From CAADGU01 sp964581605 (GTDB lineage: Bacteria > Chloroflexota > Anaerolineae > Promineifilales > Promineifilaceae): 64,000 bases of DNA. The stretch is taken from NCBI GenBank assembly GCA_964581605.1, contig CAZOPF010000016.1:6019-70018 (forward strand), in the 5' to 3' direction. How positions within the stretch are numbered: position 1 is the first letter of the stretch; every line of letters starts with the position of its first letter. A program made the position numbers and the translations under genes. Under the pieces are notes generated by a model. It searched no databases. It was given only the letters and a program-made list of their open reading frames with translations, and was not told the origin of the DNA. Below, one piece after another: positions 1-9,341 of this stretch.

Positions 1-1364
1 AGCGTTTTGGCAGCGAGGAACACCGCCAGTTAGGGGCGGAGGCATCCGGTAATGACACCACAGATATTGATCTGGGTGATGGCACACGGCTTAGTTACGG
101 CGAAATGGTCGCATTGGCCGGGGATTTTTTTGGTAGTCTGGCAGAAATGCAGGCATTGGCGGCCACCCCCGCCGGGCAGGAAGAGCTGCGTTGGGCACGC
201 TGGCAGGCGCTCCATTCCGGCAGTGAGCCAGATGTGAGCCAGGGAGCCAAAGATCGGGTGATGGACCGCTATTACCGGCTGGCGGCCCGCAATATCTCCC
301 ACTTTAGCGCGGGCGGCACAGCCCGCACCGAATATCAAAATTATCATGTTCAGGCGCTGCGCCAGGCATTTATGGCTGGCGCTAATGAGAATCTGGCTAC
401 CTGGGGCAGCGCCGTTACCACCGAAGCGTTTGGCAACCATTTTCTGACCGATATGTTCTCGGCCGGTCATGTGCGCACGCCGCGTGCTGCTATCCGCGAG
501 TGGTATCAGGCCAATTTCCCCAATTCCGTTGATCAGTTTGTCAATTACGCCGCCGACACCATTACCGAGACGATGGATCGCAATGGCGATATTCCCTGGT
601 ATTGGCCTAATTCCAGTGTGGCGGGGCGTATTAGTACCCGAATCCGGGCGCTGGGTGGCAGCGCAATTGATAGTTTTTCGTTGGGGGATGTGGTGTCGCT
701 GGCGTACCATGATCATGATAACGTGGGGCTGGGTGTGGTTTCGGAGGTAGACCCGGAAGGAAGCCGGGTGGATGGGGGGTATCACTGGACGGCAATGGGG
801 GATTCGCACCTGGCAGATTCGCCGATTACGCGGCAAATGACGGTGGCGGCCGTGCGGGCATCGCTCAACGATCTGGAACTGATGCGCGTAGCCGGGCAGC
901 AGGTGGGGGCCAATGCCTGCCTGACGCCAGAGGCGTTGGATCGTGAGTTTCAGTTGGCACTGGCTACGGTGCAACCATATGCGGCCGAAGCGTTTATCCC
1001 ACGAGAGGACCCGACGGCGGGTAATGCTTATATGAGTTGGGAATGGGGGGGGATGAATGCAGAGATGCGCACGGCCGTAGACCATGCGGTGAAAAGTGAA
1101 ATTGCCAACTCGTTGCGGGGAAAGGCGTCTGGCGTACCGGAAGAGTTGCGTTTTACCCGTACCGGCAGCGAAAACCCCGATGGCGCGGTGCGGCTGCGGG
1201 TGCGCCAGGCGTTCAATGCGTTTTGTGACCATCTAGCTTCTGATGGCATTGTGGCGATTGAAAATGCGATGAATGCACCGGCGTCGCCGTTGCCAGACGA
1301 ACAACTGGATGCGGGTATTCCCTTACCGGCCGGTGTGCCAGCTATGGATGCCGGTGTGCCGTAA
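1..1364 (+). CDS. Phospholipase C-like protein of an eCIS locus, 5' end missing
   Basis: The frame is already open at the left edge (codons in phase with base 3), so the start lies outside the window; about 454 codons are visible. The first visible residues include FGSEEH. A motif around bases 430-482 reads HFLTDMFSAGHVRTPR, with an H-x3-D-x5-H pattern like that of zinc-dependent phospholipase C/P1-nuclease-fold enzymes, where His and Asp side chains hold zinc. Many proteins next to eCIS genes carry a similar HFL-D-FSAGH motif, so a lipid-degrading cargo or accessory enzyme is plausible, but substrate and activity are inferred. The C-terminal 30 residues are rich in Pro, Ala and Gly. The gene ends 14 bases before the next start, so it is probably cotranscribed with the cargo genes that follow. 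A 400-codon open frame on the opposite strand is only a shadow. Confidence 0.6.
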   Translation, partial: RFGSEEHRQLGAEASGNDTTDIDLGDGTRLSYGEMVALAGDFFGSLAEMQALAATPAGQEELRWARWQALHSGSEPDVSQGAKDRVMDRYYRLAARNISHFSAGGTARTEYQNYHVQALRQAFMAGANENLATWGSAVTTEAFGNHFLTDMFSAGHVRTPRAAIREWYQANFPNSVDQFVNYAADTITETMDRNGDIPWYWPNSSVAGRISTRIRALGGSAIDSFSLGDVVSLAYHDHDNVGLGVVSEVDPEGSRVDGGYHWTAMGDSHLADSPITRQMTVAAVRASLNDLELMRVAGQQVGANACLTPEALDREFQLALATVQPYAAEAFIPREDPTAGNAYMSWEWGGMNAEMRTAVDHAVKSEIANSLRGKASGVPEELRFTRTGSENPDGAVRLRVRQAFNAFCDHLASDGIVAIENAMNAPASPLPDEQLDAGIPLPAGVPAMDAGVP

Positions 1365-1378
1365 ATGTAGAGGTGGGT

Positions 1379-2563
1379 ATGGAGAAACAAAGTTCGCAAA
1401 AACAGAATAAACAGCAACGGCCGTCCCCCACCCTCGCATCCACCCATCCTACGCAAAATACGCCTGATTTTGTTGCTTTGCCAGACCATGCTACCAGCCG
1501 GACACTGAATCAGACAGCTTTATTGCGTAGCCAACACTCCCACGGCAATCGGTTTGTACAGGGTCTTATTTCCCGAAAACAGTCAACAGGTTCGGGATTA
1601 TTGCAATTGCATCCTGAAGGAGCGGAGATGACGATTGACCAGGCGGCTGTGGCCACGGAAGTGACAGCACCGCCTGGGCAACAAGCACCACTGACTCCAG
1701 CAGCCGATACCACTACCGCACCACCATCACCGGCCTCGCCAGAAGCGATGAGTTTGGGTCAGGCTGAGAGAGTATTGCAAGATGCTTTTGGCAGTATCCA
1801 CAGAATAGTGCCTGGTAACATTGTGTTGCTAGACGGCCGTGCGGCGGTGTGGGCCAAATATGATGAGGTTTGTATCCGGTTGGGTTGTGTCAATACCCAT
1901 GTTACGCCAAACCGTCCCTGGCAAAATGGGGATGCTCAGGTGGTTTCCCCAGGGCTTGAAGGCTTTGCTGATGCTGGGACGGTCTATGTGAACAAACAGA
2001 CACCATTAATTACAGCCACCGCTCATGAAATGCTGCACAATAATACGGCTGCTGATTATCGCGGCAAGGTGGGGGAAACGATCAATGAAGGTTCAACAGA
2101 ATATCTGGCTATTAAGGCGTTGAATGCGGCCGGTGTGCCCACCCCTGGCGGGGCAACCGCATATCCCACCCAGGTAGGCATTGTGCAAAAATTGATTGGT
2201 GTGGTGGGAGAAAGCACCCTGATTTCCGCTTATTTTGGCGGCGCGGACACCCTGATTGAAACCTATAACACGTTACAAGGCTGGTTGGGGTTTACCCTGC
2301 TCAAACCGGCGGCTGAGGCATTAAACACGGCCGTGACTGATGTTTTGCTCACGCCCCCCACGACCGAACAAAAAATTGCCATCATCAATAATTTACTGGA
2401 TGGGTGGGTTTCTGATGATGACCTTGACCACATTGAAATGGTAGTAAACAGCGCCGGCAGTGGCGAGAAAGAGGCCATTGCCAGAGCCATTCAACCGCGT
2501 ATCAGGGAACTATGGAGCATTGGGCAGCGCACCCGGCTGCGGGTGATTTTGGGGACGGTATGA
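1379..2563 (+). CDS. eCIS cargo-type protein with HExxH metallopeptidase domain
   Basis: The protein has 394 residues. ATG 1379 is chosen because a GAGGTGGG ribosome site sits just before it; a GTG at 1373 is possible. Residues about 15-65 form a leader also found in the genes at 3125 and 4375: QRPSP, a Pro/Thr stretch, then a helix ending in GN-x-x-VQ. A Thr/Pro/Ala linker follows (to about residue 120). The catalytic domain has HEMLH at about residues 216-220 and NEGSTEY at about 236-242, matching the HExxH zinc ligands and third Glu of gluzincin metallopeptidases. The predicted role is a protease delivered by the contractile injection system; the target is unknown. The stop codon overlaps the next start (ATGA), indicating translational coupling. 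Confidence 0.7.
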   Translation: MEKQSSQKQNKQQRPSPTLASTHPTQNTPDFVALPDHATSRTLNQTALLRSQHSHGNRFVQGLISRKQSTGSGLLQLHPEGAEMTIDQAAVATEVTAPPGQQAPLTPAADTTTAPPSPASPEAMSLGQAERVLQDAFGSIHRIVPGNIVLLDGRAAVWAKYDEVCIRLGCVNTHVTPNRPWQNGDAQVVSPGLEGFADAGTVYVNKQTPLITATAHEMLHNNTAADYRGKVGETINEGSTEYLAIKALNAAGVPTPGGATAYPTQVGIVQKLIGVVGESTLISAYFGGADTLIETYNTLQGWLGFTLLKPAAEALNTAVTDVLLTPPTTEQKIAIINNLLDGWVSDDDLDHIEMVVNSAGSGEKEAIARAIQPRIRELWSIGQRTRLRVILGTV

Positions 2564-3063
2564 CCATGAAAGAAGAATTGGAAGAACTGGCGCGGCGGGC
2601 AGGTGAACTGGCGCAGCAGGCGTTAAAGGGGGAGGGGGATTTGGCGACGGCTCAGTTGTTGGCTGCTCAATTAGAGAATGCGCGTGAGGCTGCTCAGGCA
2701 TCACCTGTATTATGGCTTAAATGGCAAGAGGCTCACCGATATCTGGATGTAGCCATGGCGGCTATGCGGCCACAAGAGGAAACGGCCGTTGAAAAAGTGT
2801 TTCGTTTGAGCCAGATGGCATTCCAATTGGCGCAGTCAGTGGCCTCCGGGCATGTTGAGAGCGGCATCCATGAGCAAGCGCGGGAAATTGACGGGCAATT
2901 AAAAACAATAACTCTGGCATCCTTGGCGCCATCCGATCGCCTGACTCTTGAACGAACAATCTCAGAAGCGCAGCTAGACCTGTTGTATGTATTGGCTGAT
3001 GGTAATGCGCCAACCAGCATTCGCCTGTTTCATTTTCTGCAGGCCCAGCCCACAAACGAATGA
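2560..3063 (+). CDS. Small helical protein coupled to the metallopeptidase
   Basis: The protein has 167 residues. ATG 2560 overlaps the TGA of the upstream metallopeptidase gene; an in-frame ATG at 2512 would overlap that gene by 52 bases and is less likely. The sequence is almost entirely helical and rich in Ala, Glu, Gln and Leu, with no Cys, no signal peptide and no motif I recognise. Its size, acidity and coupling suggest a partner of the cargo protease, such as a loading adaptor, chaperone or inhibitor. This is inferred from position only. A similar small helical protein (9342-9800) lies just before the tail protein gene. Confidence 0.6.
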   Translation: MTMKEELEELARRAGELAQQALKGEGDLATAQLLAAQLENAREAAQASPVLWLKWQEAHRYLDVAMAAMRPQEETAVEKVFRLSQMAFQLAQSVASGHVESGIHEQAREIDGQLKTITLASLAPSDRLTLERTISEAQLDLLYVLADGNAPTSIRLFHFLQAQPTNE

Positions 3064-3124
3064 ATGATCTGACCAGGTAATAAATTGATTGGTACCGGAT
3101 TGAGCCCCGCCTGCAAGACAGTGT

Positions 3125-4270
3125 ATGAGTAAAGAACAGAAAATAAAACAAGCAAACAAGAAGCAAATGCAACGGCCGTCCCCCACCCCAACTACCGCCC
3201 CCGTTGCCGAAACTATGCCTGCTTTTGGCGCATTGCCAGACTATGCCACGGCACGGCCGTTGCGCCAACAGGCTCTACTCCACCTGCAAAAACAGCGGGG
3301 CAATGCTTACGTGCAGCGCCATTTACACCCCGAAGACGTGCAGTTGACCGAGGAAGATGAGACGCCGCTAGATACAGAAGGGTTGGGCACACAAGAAGAG
3401 TTAGAAGGGCATGGCGACCAGGGTGTGCAGACGATTATCCAACGGCAAAATGGTGGCGGAACACCGACGGCCGCCCCCACGACAACGGCCAACATTACGC
3501 TGACGGTCAATGCGCCCACCATTGTCCGTTCCCCTGAAGCCGATATTTCCACCAATCATGGCACACCCGGTGTAGCTGGCTGGTGTACACCCCGTTACAA
3601 CGTGCAGCCCACGGCCCGCACCGCCACCACATTGGGATTGGCTGTCACTCTGGACTTCACCATTGAACTGGCCAGTGAATATACCGGCGACCGGCTAGCG
3701 GTGCTGAGTGACCATGAAAACGGCCATGTGCGCATTGGCGAGCGGCTGGCGCGGCAGCATCTGGTGGACAACCTGCGCGCCCATTTACAGGCATTGCCCA
3801 ATTTCTCTTCGATTCCACCCATACAGGCGCACATTGTGGCCGATACCAATGCCTTTACGACGGCCGAAGGGACAGAATCGCGGGCATATGACACGGCCGA
3901 CTACCCCCGGATGCGCGAAGCCTATTTTGGTGTGCGAACGCCACTGGCTGATCTGGCGGCCGCTTCTGCCCCTATCCAACGCATGATTGATGCCCTGCGG
4001 GCGTTCAATACCTTTGTCACGAACATGACCGGGCTGGGCACGGATGAGAGCGGACTAGAGAATGTCACGCATCCGATCATTGAAGCGCGGACCGCTCTGA
4101 GCCAGACCGATATGTCTCGTTTGCAATATAACCCGGAATTTAAGACGTTGGTGGCCACTTCCCAAAATTTTGTGACCGGGCTGCATGATCATGTGGATGA
4201 AGCCGGGCGCGTTAATCTGCGCGAAATTGAGTTGACGTTGGGCACGTTTACCTGGACGCCGTCGGTGTGA
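3125..4270 (+). CDS. eCIS cargo-type protein with DUF922-like zinc protease domain
   Basis: The protein has 381 residues. The N-terminus (residues 1-60) carries the cargo leader shared with the genes at 1379 and 4375, with QRPSP followed by LRQQALLHLQKQRGN and VQR. An acidic, Pro/Thr-rich linker runs to about residue 130. The following domain has WCTPRYNVQP, a beta-rich stretch, then HENGH at about residues 197-201, an HExxH motif followed by a conserved-looking helix. This order resembles DUF922-type predicted zinc proteases; the match is from memory of the motif order and has not been tested. The C-terminal 110 residues are helical without a recognised motif. The Shine-Dalgarno sequence before ATG 3125 is weak. 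The protein probably acts outside the producing cell as an injected or released enzyme. Confidence 0.65.
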   Translation: MSKEQKIKQANKKQMQRPSPTPTTAPVAETMPAFGALPDYATARPLRQQALLHLQKQRGNAYVQRHLHPEDVQLTEEDETPLDTEGLGTQEELEGHGDQGVQTIIQRQNGGGTPTAAPTTTANITLTVNAPTIVRSPEADISTNHGTPGVAGWCTPRYNVQPTARTATTLGLAVTLDFTIELASEYTGDRLAVLSDHENGHVRIGERLARQHLVDNLRAHLQALPNFSSIPPIQAHIVADTNAFTTAEGTESRAYDTADYPRMREAYFGVRTPLADLAAASAPIQRMIDALRAFNTFVTNMTGLGTDESGLENVTHPIIEARTALSQTDMSRLQYNPEFKTLVATSQNFVTGLHDHVDEAGRVNLREIELTLGTFTWTPSV

Positions 4271-4362
4271 TGAGGTGTGCAGGTGATGAGGTGATGAGGT
4301 GATGGGGTGAAGAAGGACATCCCCATCTTCTTCATAATTCGTAATTCCTAATTCATAATTTC
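4271..4362. repeat. Short tandem repeats between cargo genes
   Basis: The gap between the two cargo genes holds about four GATGAGGT-like octamers (4270-4305) and then CATAATT-type heptamers (4330-4360). The heptamer is the same unit as the array at the right edge of the window (63949-64000). Confidence 0.6.
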
Positions 4363-4374
4363 AGGAGTGACAGG

Positions 4375-7300
4375 GTGAGTAAGGAACAGCAGGCAGAAGC
4401 GAAACAGCATAAGGCGCAACGGCCGTCGCCCCTGCCTGAATCTCCCGTTGCCGAGGTTACGCCTGTACAGACCGGGTTGGAAAATCCGGGTCAACTGAAC
4501 GGGCTGCCCGCCGTGCCGTCGTCGCGGGGAATTCGTCAGGCAACGGTGCTGCGCATGCAGCAGCAGCAGGGCAATACGGCCGTGCAGCGCATGTTGGCCC
4601 GTGCCGGTCATAGCAACGGCCGTGTTTACCCTCAACCCATCGCCGAAACAGAAAGTGACGAAAGTTCCGAATTTGCTAGTGCAGGTGTACCTACGTTGGC
4701 CCCCGCGCCGCCCCCGCCTAATGGCAATGGCACATCGCATCCGGGCAATGGTATTCCCACCATCCAACGCGAGGAAGAAGGCAGCAACGACGACCGCCCC
4801 ACCGAGGCGGAAAAGGCAGCTGCCTTAGCCAAGGCTCGCGCCGCCGAAGCGTTGGCCGGGCAAAAAGCGGACGAAGCCCACCAGGAAACGGACAAGGCCA
4901 ACACCGCCAAAGATGCCGAAAAACAGGTGGGGGAGACAAATAAGACCAAAGCAGAACAGGCTAAAGGAGAGGCCAAACAGATTGCGGCCGGGAGTGGGGC
5001 CGCGCCAACGGCCGTGCCCACTGCGCCAGCCAAACCGCCCACCGCCAAACCATCAGCCAATGGTGCGGGTGGGGCAGGTGGCGCGGCTGCCGCCCCCGTA
5101 GCCGCGCCTGATCCCACCGCCCCGGATTACGTCGCGCCCAAATCGCCTGAGGAAGACCCGGCTTTTCAGGGGGTGACGAATCGGGTGAAGGAGACGGCCG
5201 TTGCCGAAAAAGAACACGCCCCCGCCGCCGACAAAGCCAACGAAGCCGCCGCCGCCGCCGAAATGCCCGCCGCCGAAGTTGCCGGGCGTGCCCAAAATAA
5301 CCAGGCCGGGCAGATGGAAAATGCGCCCACGCCAGAATTTGATGGCGCCGCTTTCAAAGCCCGCCTCATGCAGCGCATCCAGGAGATGGCCCCCAAAACG
5401 GCTGAAGAAGCGGACGAGTTTAAGGAGAGCAACAAACTCGATGGCATGAAAGGGGAGGCCAATAACCAGGTAGCGGCCGAACGGGACAAAACCAAAGGGC
5501 CAATGGAAGAAGCGGCCAGCGCGGCCCCGGATACCGGCGCAGTGCCGCCCAAACCCGTCACCCCCATCCCGGCAGCGAACCCCGGTGAAAATCCGCCACC
5601 CGTCGGTGCGGAATCGGCCGCGCCCAAACCACACGGGCAGGGTGAAGTGGAACAGCCGTTAGCCGAAAGCAGCCAATCGCTGGATGACCAGATGGCGGAG
5701 GCGGAGGTAACGGAGGAGCAGTTAGCCAATTCCAATGAGCCAGAATTTACGGGGGCGTTGGCCTCAAAGGAGGAGGCGCAAACCCATGCCAGGGAAGCGC
5801 CAGCCGAAGTGCGGGCCACGGAGCAGGAACATATTGCCAGCGCACAGACAGAGGCAACGGCCGTAGCCGAACAACAGACCCAGGCCATGCACACCGACCG
5901 CGCTTCCTTGCTGGGCCAGGTGGAGGGTCGCCAGGAAACGGCACAAACGGCCGACGAACAGGCCCGTGCCAAAGTGGGCACAGACATCAACGCCATCTAT
6001 GAAGAGACCAAAACCAATGTCGAAGCCATTCTGGATCGGCTGGATGGGGAAGTGTCACGCGCCTTTGAAGCAGGCGCAGAAGCGGCCAAGAAGGCGTTTG
6101 AAGATTACGTAGACGCCAAAATGGAAGCATACAAAGAGGAGCGGTACGGCGGCTTCTTTGGTTGGGCGCAATGGCTGGCCGACAAAATCGCCGGGATGCC
6201 CTCCGAAGTCAATGCCTTCTACGCCGAAGGGCGCAATCTGTTTATCCGCGAAATGGATGCGGTGATTGATAACGTGGTCGCCATCATTGGCCGGGGCATG
6301 GCCGAGGCCAAAGCGGAAATTGCCAACGGCAAGAAGAAAATCCAGGATTACATCGCCCAGTTGCCCGAAGATTTGCAGGCGGTGGGTCAGGAAGCGGCCG
6401 ATAACATCCAGAGCCGCTTTGACGAGTTAGAGCAGAGCGTTAATGACAAACAGAATGGGCTGATTGACACGCTGGCCAGCAAATATCAGGAGCATTTGCA
6501 GGCCGTAGACGCCCGCATTGAGGAGATGAAGGCGGCCAACGCCGGGCTGATTGACCGGGCGCTCAACGCGATTGTTGGCGTTATTCGCACTATCCTGGAA
6601 TTAAAAGAGATGTTGCTCAATGTGCTGGCGCGGGCGGCCGAGGCCATTGGCAAAATTATCAGCGGCCCCATTGAGTTCCTGGGCAATCTGATTGACGCTA
6701 TCAAACTGGGTTTCCAACAATTTGTGGATAACATCGGTACCCATTTGCAGCAAGGGTTGATTAGCTGGCTGACGGGCACGTTGGGTGGGGCGGGCATTAC
6801 GCTGCCGGAGAATTTTGATCTGCCCGGCATTTTGCAACTGGTGATGCAAATTTTGGGCATCTCCTTTGAGCAAATTATGGGCAAGGTGTCCCAGGTGTTG
6901 GGCATAGACATCATGGGCATCTACAACCAGATNNNNNNNNNNNNNNNNNNNNNNNNNNNNNNNNNNNNNNNNNNNNNNNNNNNNNNNNNNNNNNNNNNNN
7001 NNNNNNNNNNNNNNNNNNNNNNNNNNNNNNNNCTGTTTAATCCGGCCGGGGCGTTCATCCGCGCCTGTAAGATGATTTATGACGTGGTGATGTTCTTCAT
7101 TGAGCGTGGCTCGCAGATCATGTCGCTGGTGAATGCGATTATTGACTCTATCAGTGCGATTGCGTCTGGCAATATCAGCGCGGCGGCCAACTTTATTGAG
7201 CAGTCGTTGGCGCGGGCAATTCCGGTGGCGATCAGTTTCCTGTCATCGTTGTTGGGGCTGGGCAATATCAGCGAGAAGGTGCAGGAGATCATTCAATCGG

Positions 7301-8274
7301 TGCGCACGGCCGTAGATAATGCCATAGATCGTGTCCTCAACTCTCGTCCGGTGCAGATGGTGGCAGGATTTATTCGGCGGGTGATCGGCCGTATCACCTC
7401 CTTTGTGCAGCGTGGGGCAGCCCGCGTCGGCCGTGCCCTCGGCCTCGGTGGCGAAGAAGCGCCGCCTGAACCAGCAGCGGCTGGGGGTGCAGGAAGCTCA
7501 AGTGCTGTCCCTCCCAATTTGGAGGCTTCGACACAAATAGTGAGAACTGAAGAGGAGCAGCGTGCGGCGGAAGATGGCACAATTTCACCACAAGATGCAG
7601 CCGTGATTGCTCAAGTTGTACAATCACGCGAACCAGCCTTTGTCAGTGTAACCCCAATTCCGGATGGAGACAGGTGGGACTATCAATATGTCCTTCAGCG
7701 GGCTAATGCACTTAGTGGAACAATACTAAGAGAAGGCGAAATTCCCACCAGACGCTATTTGCCTCCTGGGATTGATGTGCGACAAGATTTGTATGAAAAC
7801 GGTAGCGGCTTTGGGTCGATGAAGAAGAAAATAAAAGAAGATGATTTGAAAAAAATCACATCCGACTTAAGAGAAATACATAGAAGCAACACATCAGCGG
7901 CCAGAAAAAGACAGCTTTGGAACAACTTGAAACGAAAGGGACAGGTCCCAGATGTTGATCCTGAAACCTATACTGTGGCTGATGCAGAAGCTGCTGAGTA
8001 TGACGTTGACCATATCACTCCTTTGGCACAACATTGGAATCAAACTGGATATAACTGTGCTGACCAATCCCGCCAGGAAATTGCTGGCGGTGAAGACAAT
8101 TTAAGGTTGATGCTTTCTAGTGAGAATAGATCAAAAGGTGGAGAAGGTTATCATTATTCAGACAAACCATTTGTGGGAAAAAGCTTTTCTAGTATTTACA
8201 ATGATTGCCCGCCAGATTCATTGCGGATAAAGGGTATGTGGTTTAGAGATGAAGATGGGAAAGCGTTAAGGTGA
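4375..8274 (+). CDS. Long eCIS-associated protein with HNH nuclease-like C-terminal tip
   Basis: About 1300 residues, containing an unresolved gap at 6933-7032. GTG 4375 follows an AGGAG site. Layout: cargo leader with QRPSP and LRMQQQQGN...VQRML (residues 10-80); a very Ala/Pro/Glu-rich linker (to about 500); a long coiled-coil region (about 530-740); hydrophobic amphipathic helices before and after the gap (about 740-1010), which could be a membrane-inserting or packing segment; and a C-terminal domain with DVDHITPLAQHW at about residue 1210, then DNLRLMLSSENRSKGG. The DH...H...N...N...K order fits an HNH/endonuclease VII-type nuclease. The frame before and after the gap agrees only if the true gap length is 1 mod 3. 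DNA from about 7490 onward is AT-richer and lacks the ACGGCCGT palindrome, suggesting an exchanged toxin tip. The WD40-like gene 7 bases downstream may be its immunity protein. Confidence 0.75.
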   Translation: MSKEQQAEAKQHKAQRPSPLPESPVAEVTPVQTGLENPGQLNGLPAVPSSRGIRQATVLRMQQQQGNTAVQRMLARAGHSNGRVYPQPIAETESDESSEFASAGVPTLAPAPPPPNGNGTSHPGNGIPTIQREEEGSNDDRPTEAEKAAALAKARAAEALAGQKADEAHQETDKANTAKDAEKQVGETNKTKAEQAKGEAKQIAAGSGAAPTAVPTAPAKPPTAKPSANGAGGAGGAAAAPVAAPDPTAPDYVAPKSPEEDPAFQGVTNRVKETAVAEKEHAPAADKANEAAAAAEMPAAEVAGRAQNNQAGQMENAPTPEFDGAAFKARLMQRIQEMAPKTAEEADEFKESNKLDGMKGEANNQVAAERDKTKGPMEEAASAAPDTGAVPPKPVTPIPAANPGENPPPVGAESAAPKPHGQGEVEQPLAESSQSLDDQMAEAEVTEEQLANSNEPEFTGALASKEEAQTHAREAPAEVRATEQEHIASAQTEATAVAEQQTQAMHTDRASLLGQVEGRQETAQTADEQARAKVGTDINAIYEETKTNVEAILDRLDGEVSRAFEAGAEAAKKAFEDYVDAKMEAYKEERYGGFFGWAQWLADKIAGMPSEVNAFYAEGRNLFIREMDAVIDNVVAIIGRGMAEAKAEIANGKKKIQDYIAQLPEDLQAVGQEAADNIQSRFDELEQSVNDKQNGLIDTLASKYQEHLQAVDARIEEMKAANAGLIDRALNAIVGVIRTILELKEMLLNVLARAAEAIGKIISGPIEFLGNLIDAIKLGFQQFVDNIGTHLQQGLISWLTGTLGGAGITLPENFDLPGILQLVMQILGISFEQIMGKVSQVLGIDIMGIYNQXXXXXXXXXXXXXXXXXXXXXXXXXXXXXXXXXXLFNPAGAFIRACKMIYDVVMFFIERGSQIMSLVNAIIDSISAIASGNISAAANFIEQSLARAIPVAISFLSSLLGLGNISEKVQEIIQSVRTAVDNAIDRVLNSRPVQMVAGFIRRVIGRITSFVQRGAARVGRALGLGGEEAPPEPAAAGGAGSSSAVPPNLEASTQIVRTEEEQRAAEDGTISPQDAAVIAQVVQSREPAFVSVTPIPDGDRWDYQYVLQRANALSGTILREGEIPTRRYLPPGIDVRQDLYENGSGFGSMKKKIKEDDLKKITSDLREIHRSNTSAARKRQLWNNLKRKGQVPDVDPETYTVADAEAAEYDVDHITPLAQHWNQTGYNCADQSRQEIAGGEDNLRLMLSSENRSKGGEGYHYSDKPFVGKSFSSIYNDCPPDSLRIKGMWFRDEDGKALR
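6933..7032. other. Assembly gap (100 N)
   Basis: One hundred N bases lie inside the long cargo gene. The flanks show no overlap with each other, so real sequence is missing. Both sides encode hydrophobic helices in phases that agree if the missing length is 1 mod 3. Confidence 0.95.
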
Positions 8275-8281
8275 TTGGAAG

Positions 8282-9202
8282 ATGTATCCTAGAGATATTG
8301 TTGCACCTGGTAATCGAGCGATTTATTCGATATGTACCAATTCGGATAGTTCCGTTCTGGCTGTGGGGCAGTCCAGCGGAACTAACAACACCCCTACTTT
8401 GTCACTTTTGGATCTTAAGACAGGAAATGTGATAGAAGTTGTGGAAAAGACCCACAATCATTCCGGTTCTGTGTATCAACAGGCATTTAACCCTGCAACT
8501 AATAATCTGACTTATGTTCTTGAGGAATCTACTGGGGTGACATTGAGGGAATATGATCTTTCCCAAGACAATAAAATTACTCTATTGGAGTTGAGGGGCA
8601 GAACATTAGGTTTAGATTTTGATGTGAGTGGCGAGAATCTTATCGTTGCTGACTCAAATGTACCTTGGTTGAAAAATAGAAAACCTAAGGCGGAATTAAA
8701 AAAAGTAGAGGAAGATGTCCCTACCGCAGCTACGATATCACCCAACGGCAGATATATGGCTTACAGCGAAAGTCGGAAAATTGTATTGTATGACCCTTCT
8801 AACAGGGCTGTATTATTAGAACTAGATTTCCCGTTTGCGAAAATGGGGTGGATTGCATTCAACCACGATGCTACTTTGATAGCTGCTTCGGATAAGTTTG
8901 GGAGAGGTCTGTATGTATGGAGTGTTGAAACAGGAGATCGGTATCTGCCAGATATTTTTAATGATAATATGCCCTATATCTGTCGGCTCCGCTTCTCAAC
9001 AGTTGCAAATTACCTGGCCGTGTCACTGGCGACATCCTATGTGGTTGTTTATGACATGGGAACTGGTTACGACCTATTTGAAGACAGATTACACAAAGGT
9101 AGAGTAGAAGATGTTTGTTTTACGCCAGATGGGCGTTATCTGCTTTCAGCAGGGGAAGATCATCATATTTTTGTACGTGACTTTGCAAGCCGGGGACACT
9201 AA
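8282..9202 (+). CDS. WD40-like beta-propeller protein, candidate immunity protein
   Basis: The protein has 306 residues and starts 7 bases after the nuclease-tipped cargo gene. It shows repeated propeller blades with endings such as SLLDLKTG, IVLYDPSN, YVWSVETG, VVVYDMGTG and IFVRDF, each preceded by phrases like ISPNGRYMAYS and FTPDGRYLLSAG. There is no signal peptide and no membrane segment, so it is cytoplasmic. Base composition is AT-rich, like the toxin tip and unlike the genes around them. In polymorphic toxin loci the gene directly behind a toxin tip is often its immunity factor, which is the main reason for the call; WD40 proteins also serve as general scaffolds, so the role is not certain. 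Confidence 0.6.
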   Translation: MYPRDIVAPGNRAIYSICTNSDSSVLAVGQSSGTNNTPTLSLLDLKTGNVIEVVEKTHNHSGSVYQQAFNPATNNLTYVLEESTGVTLREYDLSQDNKITLLELRGRTLGLDFDVSGENLIVADSNVPWLKNRKPKAELKKVEEDVPTAATISPNGRYMAYSESRKIVLYDPSNRAVLLELDFPFAKMGWIAFNHDATLIAASDKFGRGLYVWSVETGDRYLPDIFNDNMPYICRLRFSTVANYLAVSLATSYVVVYDMGTGYDLFEDRLHKGRVEDVCFTPDGRYLLSAGEDHHIFVRDFASRGH

Positions 9203-9233
9203 TGTTGTTTCCGAAGAACTGAGTCTCCTGAAA

Positions 9234-9291
9234 GAAGTTCAACTTTTTATCGTCAACCAGCAATTCCTGTCGAGAAGAAAAGTTGAACTTC
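9234..9291. repeat. 14-bp perfect inverted repeat in a 139-bp gap
   Basis: GAAGTTCAACTTTT (9234-9247) is exactly inverted at 9278-9291, with a 30-base loop. A T-run follows at 9306-9311. The surrounding 9203-9341 stretch has an open frame in phase with base 9111 but no credible start or ribosome site, so I do not call a gene. The repeat could be a transcription stop or a small mobile repeat. Confidence 0.5.
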
Positions 9292-9341
9292 TGGCATCGG
9301 AAGGCTTTTTTCAGAAGGCTCAAGAATTGAACGGATAAACA

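Noticed and set aside
30..1232. Open frame of 400 codons on the minus strand
   Set aside because: It mirrors the phospholipase-like gene codon for codon, lacks a ribosome site and gives a His/Arg/Pro-rich composition with no domain.
9111..9338. Small gene of 75 codons behind the WD40-like gene
   Set aside because: The only ATG is inside the WD40-like gene, there is no ribosome site and the second half consists of the inverted repeat.
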